A stretch of DNA of 64,000 nt from Sphingomicrobium sediminis (GTDB lineage: Bacteria; Pseudomonadota; Alphaproteobacteria; Sphingomonadales; Sphingomonadaceae): contig NZ_JAMSHT010000001.1 in NCBI RefSeq assembly GCF_023805295.1, positions 1,922,001-1,986,000 on the forward strand. Direction: 5' to 3'. Position 1 is the first letter of the stretch. Every line of letters begins with the position of its first letter. A program made the translations under genes and the position numbers. The notes under the pieces are model-generated. The model saw only the letters and a list, made by a program, of their open reading frames with translations. It had not been told where the DNA came from and did no database searches. Of this stretch, positions 63,171 to 64,000 are shown piece after piece.

Positions 63171-63213
63171 CAGAAAGAAAGGCCGGCTCCCTTTTCAGGA
63201 AACCGGCCTCTTT
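63171..63213 (-). terminator. Rho-independent terminator of TonB-dependent receptor
   Basis: AGGCCGG (63180-63186) and CCGGCCT (63203-63209) form a perfect stem. On the minus strand it is followed by TTTCTTTCTG, a T-rich tail, and preceded by GAAAAG. It lies 53 bases past the receptor stop and separates that gene from the T2SS operon. Confidence 0.8.
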
Positions 63214-63265
63214 TCAACACCTTGTGTCGGCTACCCGACAGCGGGGACCGATCGATGTGCGTCGA

Positions 63266-64000
63266 TCAGAAGGTCATCGTCGCCGAAAGCGAGAAGGTGC
63301 GGCCACGATCATAATTCTGGATGATCAGTTCGCTTCCATTGAGCGTCTGCACTTCCTCATAATCGGTGCCGAGCAGGTTGCGGCCTTCGGCCTTCAACTC
63401 GACCAACGTGCCGCCAAGGTCGACTGCTTCGCGCAGCACGACATCGAGCTGGATGCCGGGCTTTTCGATGAAGTCGGGCGTCCGGTTCGGACCGCGATTG
63501 GTCGAACGATCCGACGCGTAGGTCAGGATCACCGTCTGCTGCGACAGGCGATCTTCATGCTCGAAGCCGAACTGCAGGTTGACGAGATGCTCCGACTGAC
63601 CGGTGAGTCCGAGGGTCTGGGTCGTGTCGAACACCTGGTCGACCGCAATTTCGGTCGGGCTCGAGAAAAGGATCGAGGTTTCGCCGTCCGGGAAGAACAG
63701 CTCCGAGTCCGTATAGGTGTAGTTGGTGATCAGCGTGATGCGACGATCCGACAGGAAGCCTTCTTCGAACCCGAGGTCGTAGAAGGGGAGATATTTCCGG
63801 AACTCGACTTCGGCGCCGTACAATTCGGCCTTCGGCGCATTGGCGAAGGTCGACAGGAGCGACGAGCCGACATTGGCCGCGATCGTTTCGATCGGATTGT
63901 CGATTTCCTTGTAGAAGGCAGCGAGGCTGAAAATCTGGTCGCGTGGGAAATAATATTCGTAGCGCGCATCGATATTCAGGATCTCGCTGTCCTGCAAATA
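63266..64000 (-). CDS. TonB-dependent receptor, C-terminal part only
   Basis: The last 244 residues of an outer-membrane TonB-dependent receptor are visible; the frame is open to the window end. Beta-barrel strands alternate (YYFPRDQIFSLAAFYKEIDNPIET, GAEVEFRKYLPFYDL, RRITLITNYTYTDSELFF, HLVNLQFGFEHEDRLSQQTVILTYA). The final strand is RTFSLSATMTF with the terminal Phe recognised by the BAM machinery. It lies upstream of the T2SS operon on the same strand, separated by a terminator. The substrate cannot be told from this part. Confidence 0.9.
   Translation of the reverse strand, partial: YLQDSEILNIDARYEYYFPRDQIFSLAAFYKEIDNPIETIAANVGSSLLSTFANAPKAELYGAEVEFRKYLPFYDLGFEEGFLSDRRITLITNYTYTDSELFFPDGETSILFSSPTEIAVDQVFDTTQTLGLTGQSEHLVNLQFGFEHEDRLSQQTVILTYASDRSTNRGPNRTPDFIEKPGIQLDVVLREAVDLGGTLVELKAEGRNLLGTDYEEVQTLNGSELIIQNYDRGRTFSLSATMTF

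Overview
The window is a GC-rich, densely coded stretch of chromosome from an alphaproteobacterium, most likely order Sphingomonadales. Support comes from the mix of families: a DivK-like regulator beside a DUF3572 gene, an NrnC-type short RNase D, a DUF4167 protein, RcnB-like secreted repeats, TonB-dependent receptors with long N-terminal extensions, and promoters resembling the EcfG general-stress consensus (GGAAC-N16/17-CGTT). No rRNA, tRNA, IS element, prophage or CRISPR array was recognised. Codon use looks uniform, so most of the window reads as core genome.

Layout. 1-2.9 kb: the end of an MFS transporter, then an RcnB-like secreted protein behind a near-perfect EcfG promoter and a FAS1 lipoprotein. 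3.0-6.0 kb: a large hybrid histidine kinase with a strong hairpin in front of its ribosome binding site. 6.1-13.4 kb: replication and topology genes dnaN, a DUF2059-like lipoprotein, recF, a convergent DUF2254 membrane protein, gyrB and a GFA-type zinc protein. 13.4-16.9 kb: a pullulanase-like lipoprotein divergent from an EEP-family hydrolase. 16.9-20.9 kb, minus strand: nrnC, lptC, lptA, lptB, rpoN, which links RNA turnover, LPS transport and sigma-54. 21-26 kb: a double cold-shock-domain protein with an RGG/GYGG-rich head, an ATP-dependent DNA ligase, dps, an acyltransferase and rpmG.

26-30.5 kb holds divK and a tightly packed plus-strand group (DUF3572, HAD, SDR, RidA, GDPD, FemAB-like acyltransferase). 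30.5-36.7 kb holds two isoaspartyl peptidases (one cytoplasmic, one secreted), an S1/P1-type nuclease, and an unusual cassette of an SPFH membrane protein, a ribbon-helix-helix protein and three very small membrane proteins coupled by start/stop overlaps. 36.8-44 kb holds ispG, a period-5 repeat small protein fused in transcription to a FAD oxidoreductase, a retropepsin-like protease, an EreA/ChaN-like protein divergent from a DMT transporter, and an amidase lipoprotein. 44-51.4 kb holds a TonB-dependent receptor, ppa, the hisS-prfA-prmC run and a DUF4167 gene.

51.4-63.1 kb is a complete type II secretion operon on the minus strand, in the order gspC-D-E-F-G-H-I-J-K-L-M-N-O, almost every junction overlapping by 1-4 bases. 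A TonB-dependent receptor, cut by the window end, lies directly upstream and ends in a clear Rho-independent terminator. Secreted enzymes in the window (S1/P1 nuclease, isoaspartyl peptidase, pullulanase-like lipoprotein, amidase lipoprotein) are possible T2SS clients, but that is inference.

The signals judged most worth following are the SPFH/RHH/micro-membrane cassette (31.5-33.1 kb), the period-5 repeat protein (38.0 kb), the EcfG promoter at 1.3 kb with a weaker one at dps, the hairpin before the hybrid kinase, the single perfect DnaA box before dnaN, and a probable leaderless promoter at ispG.
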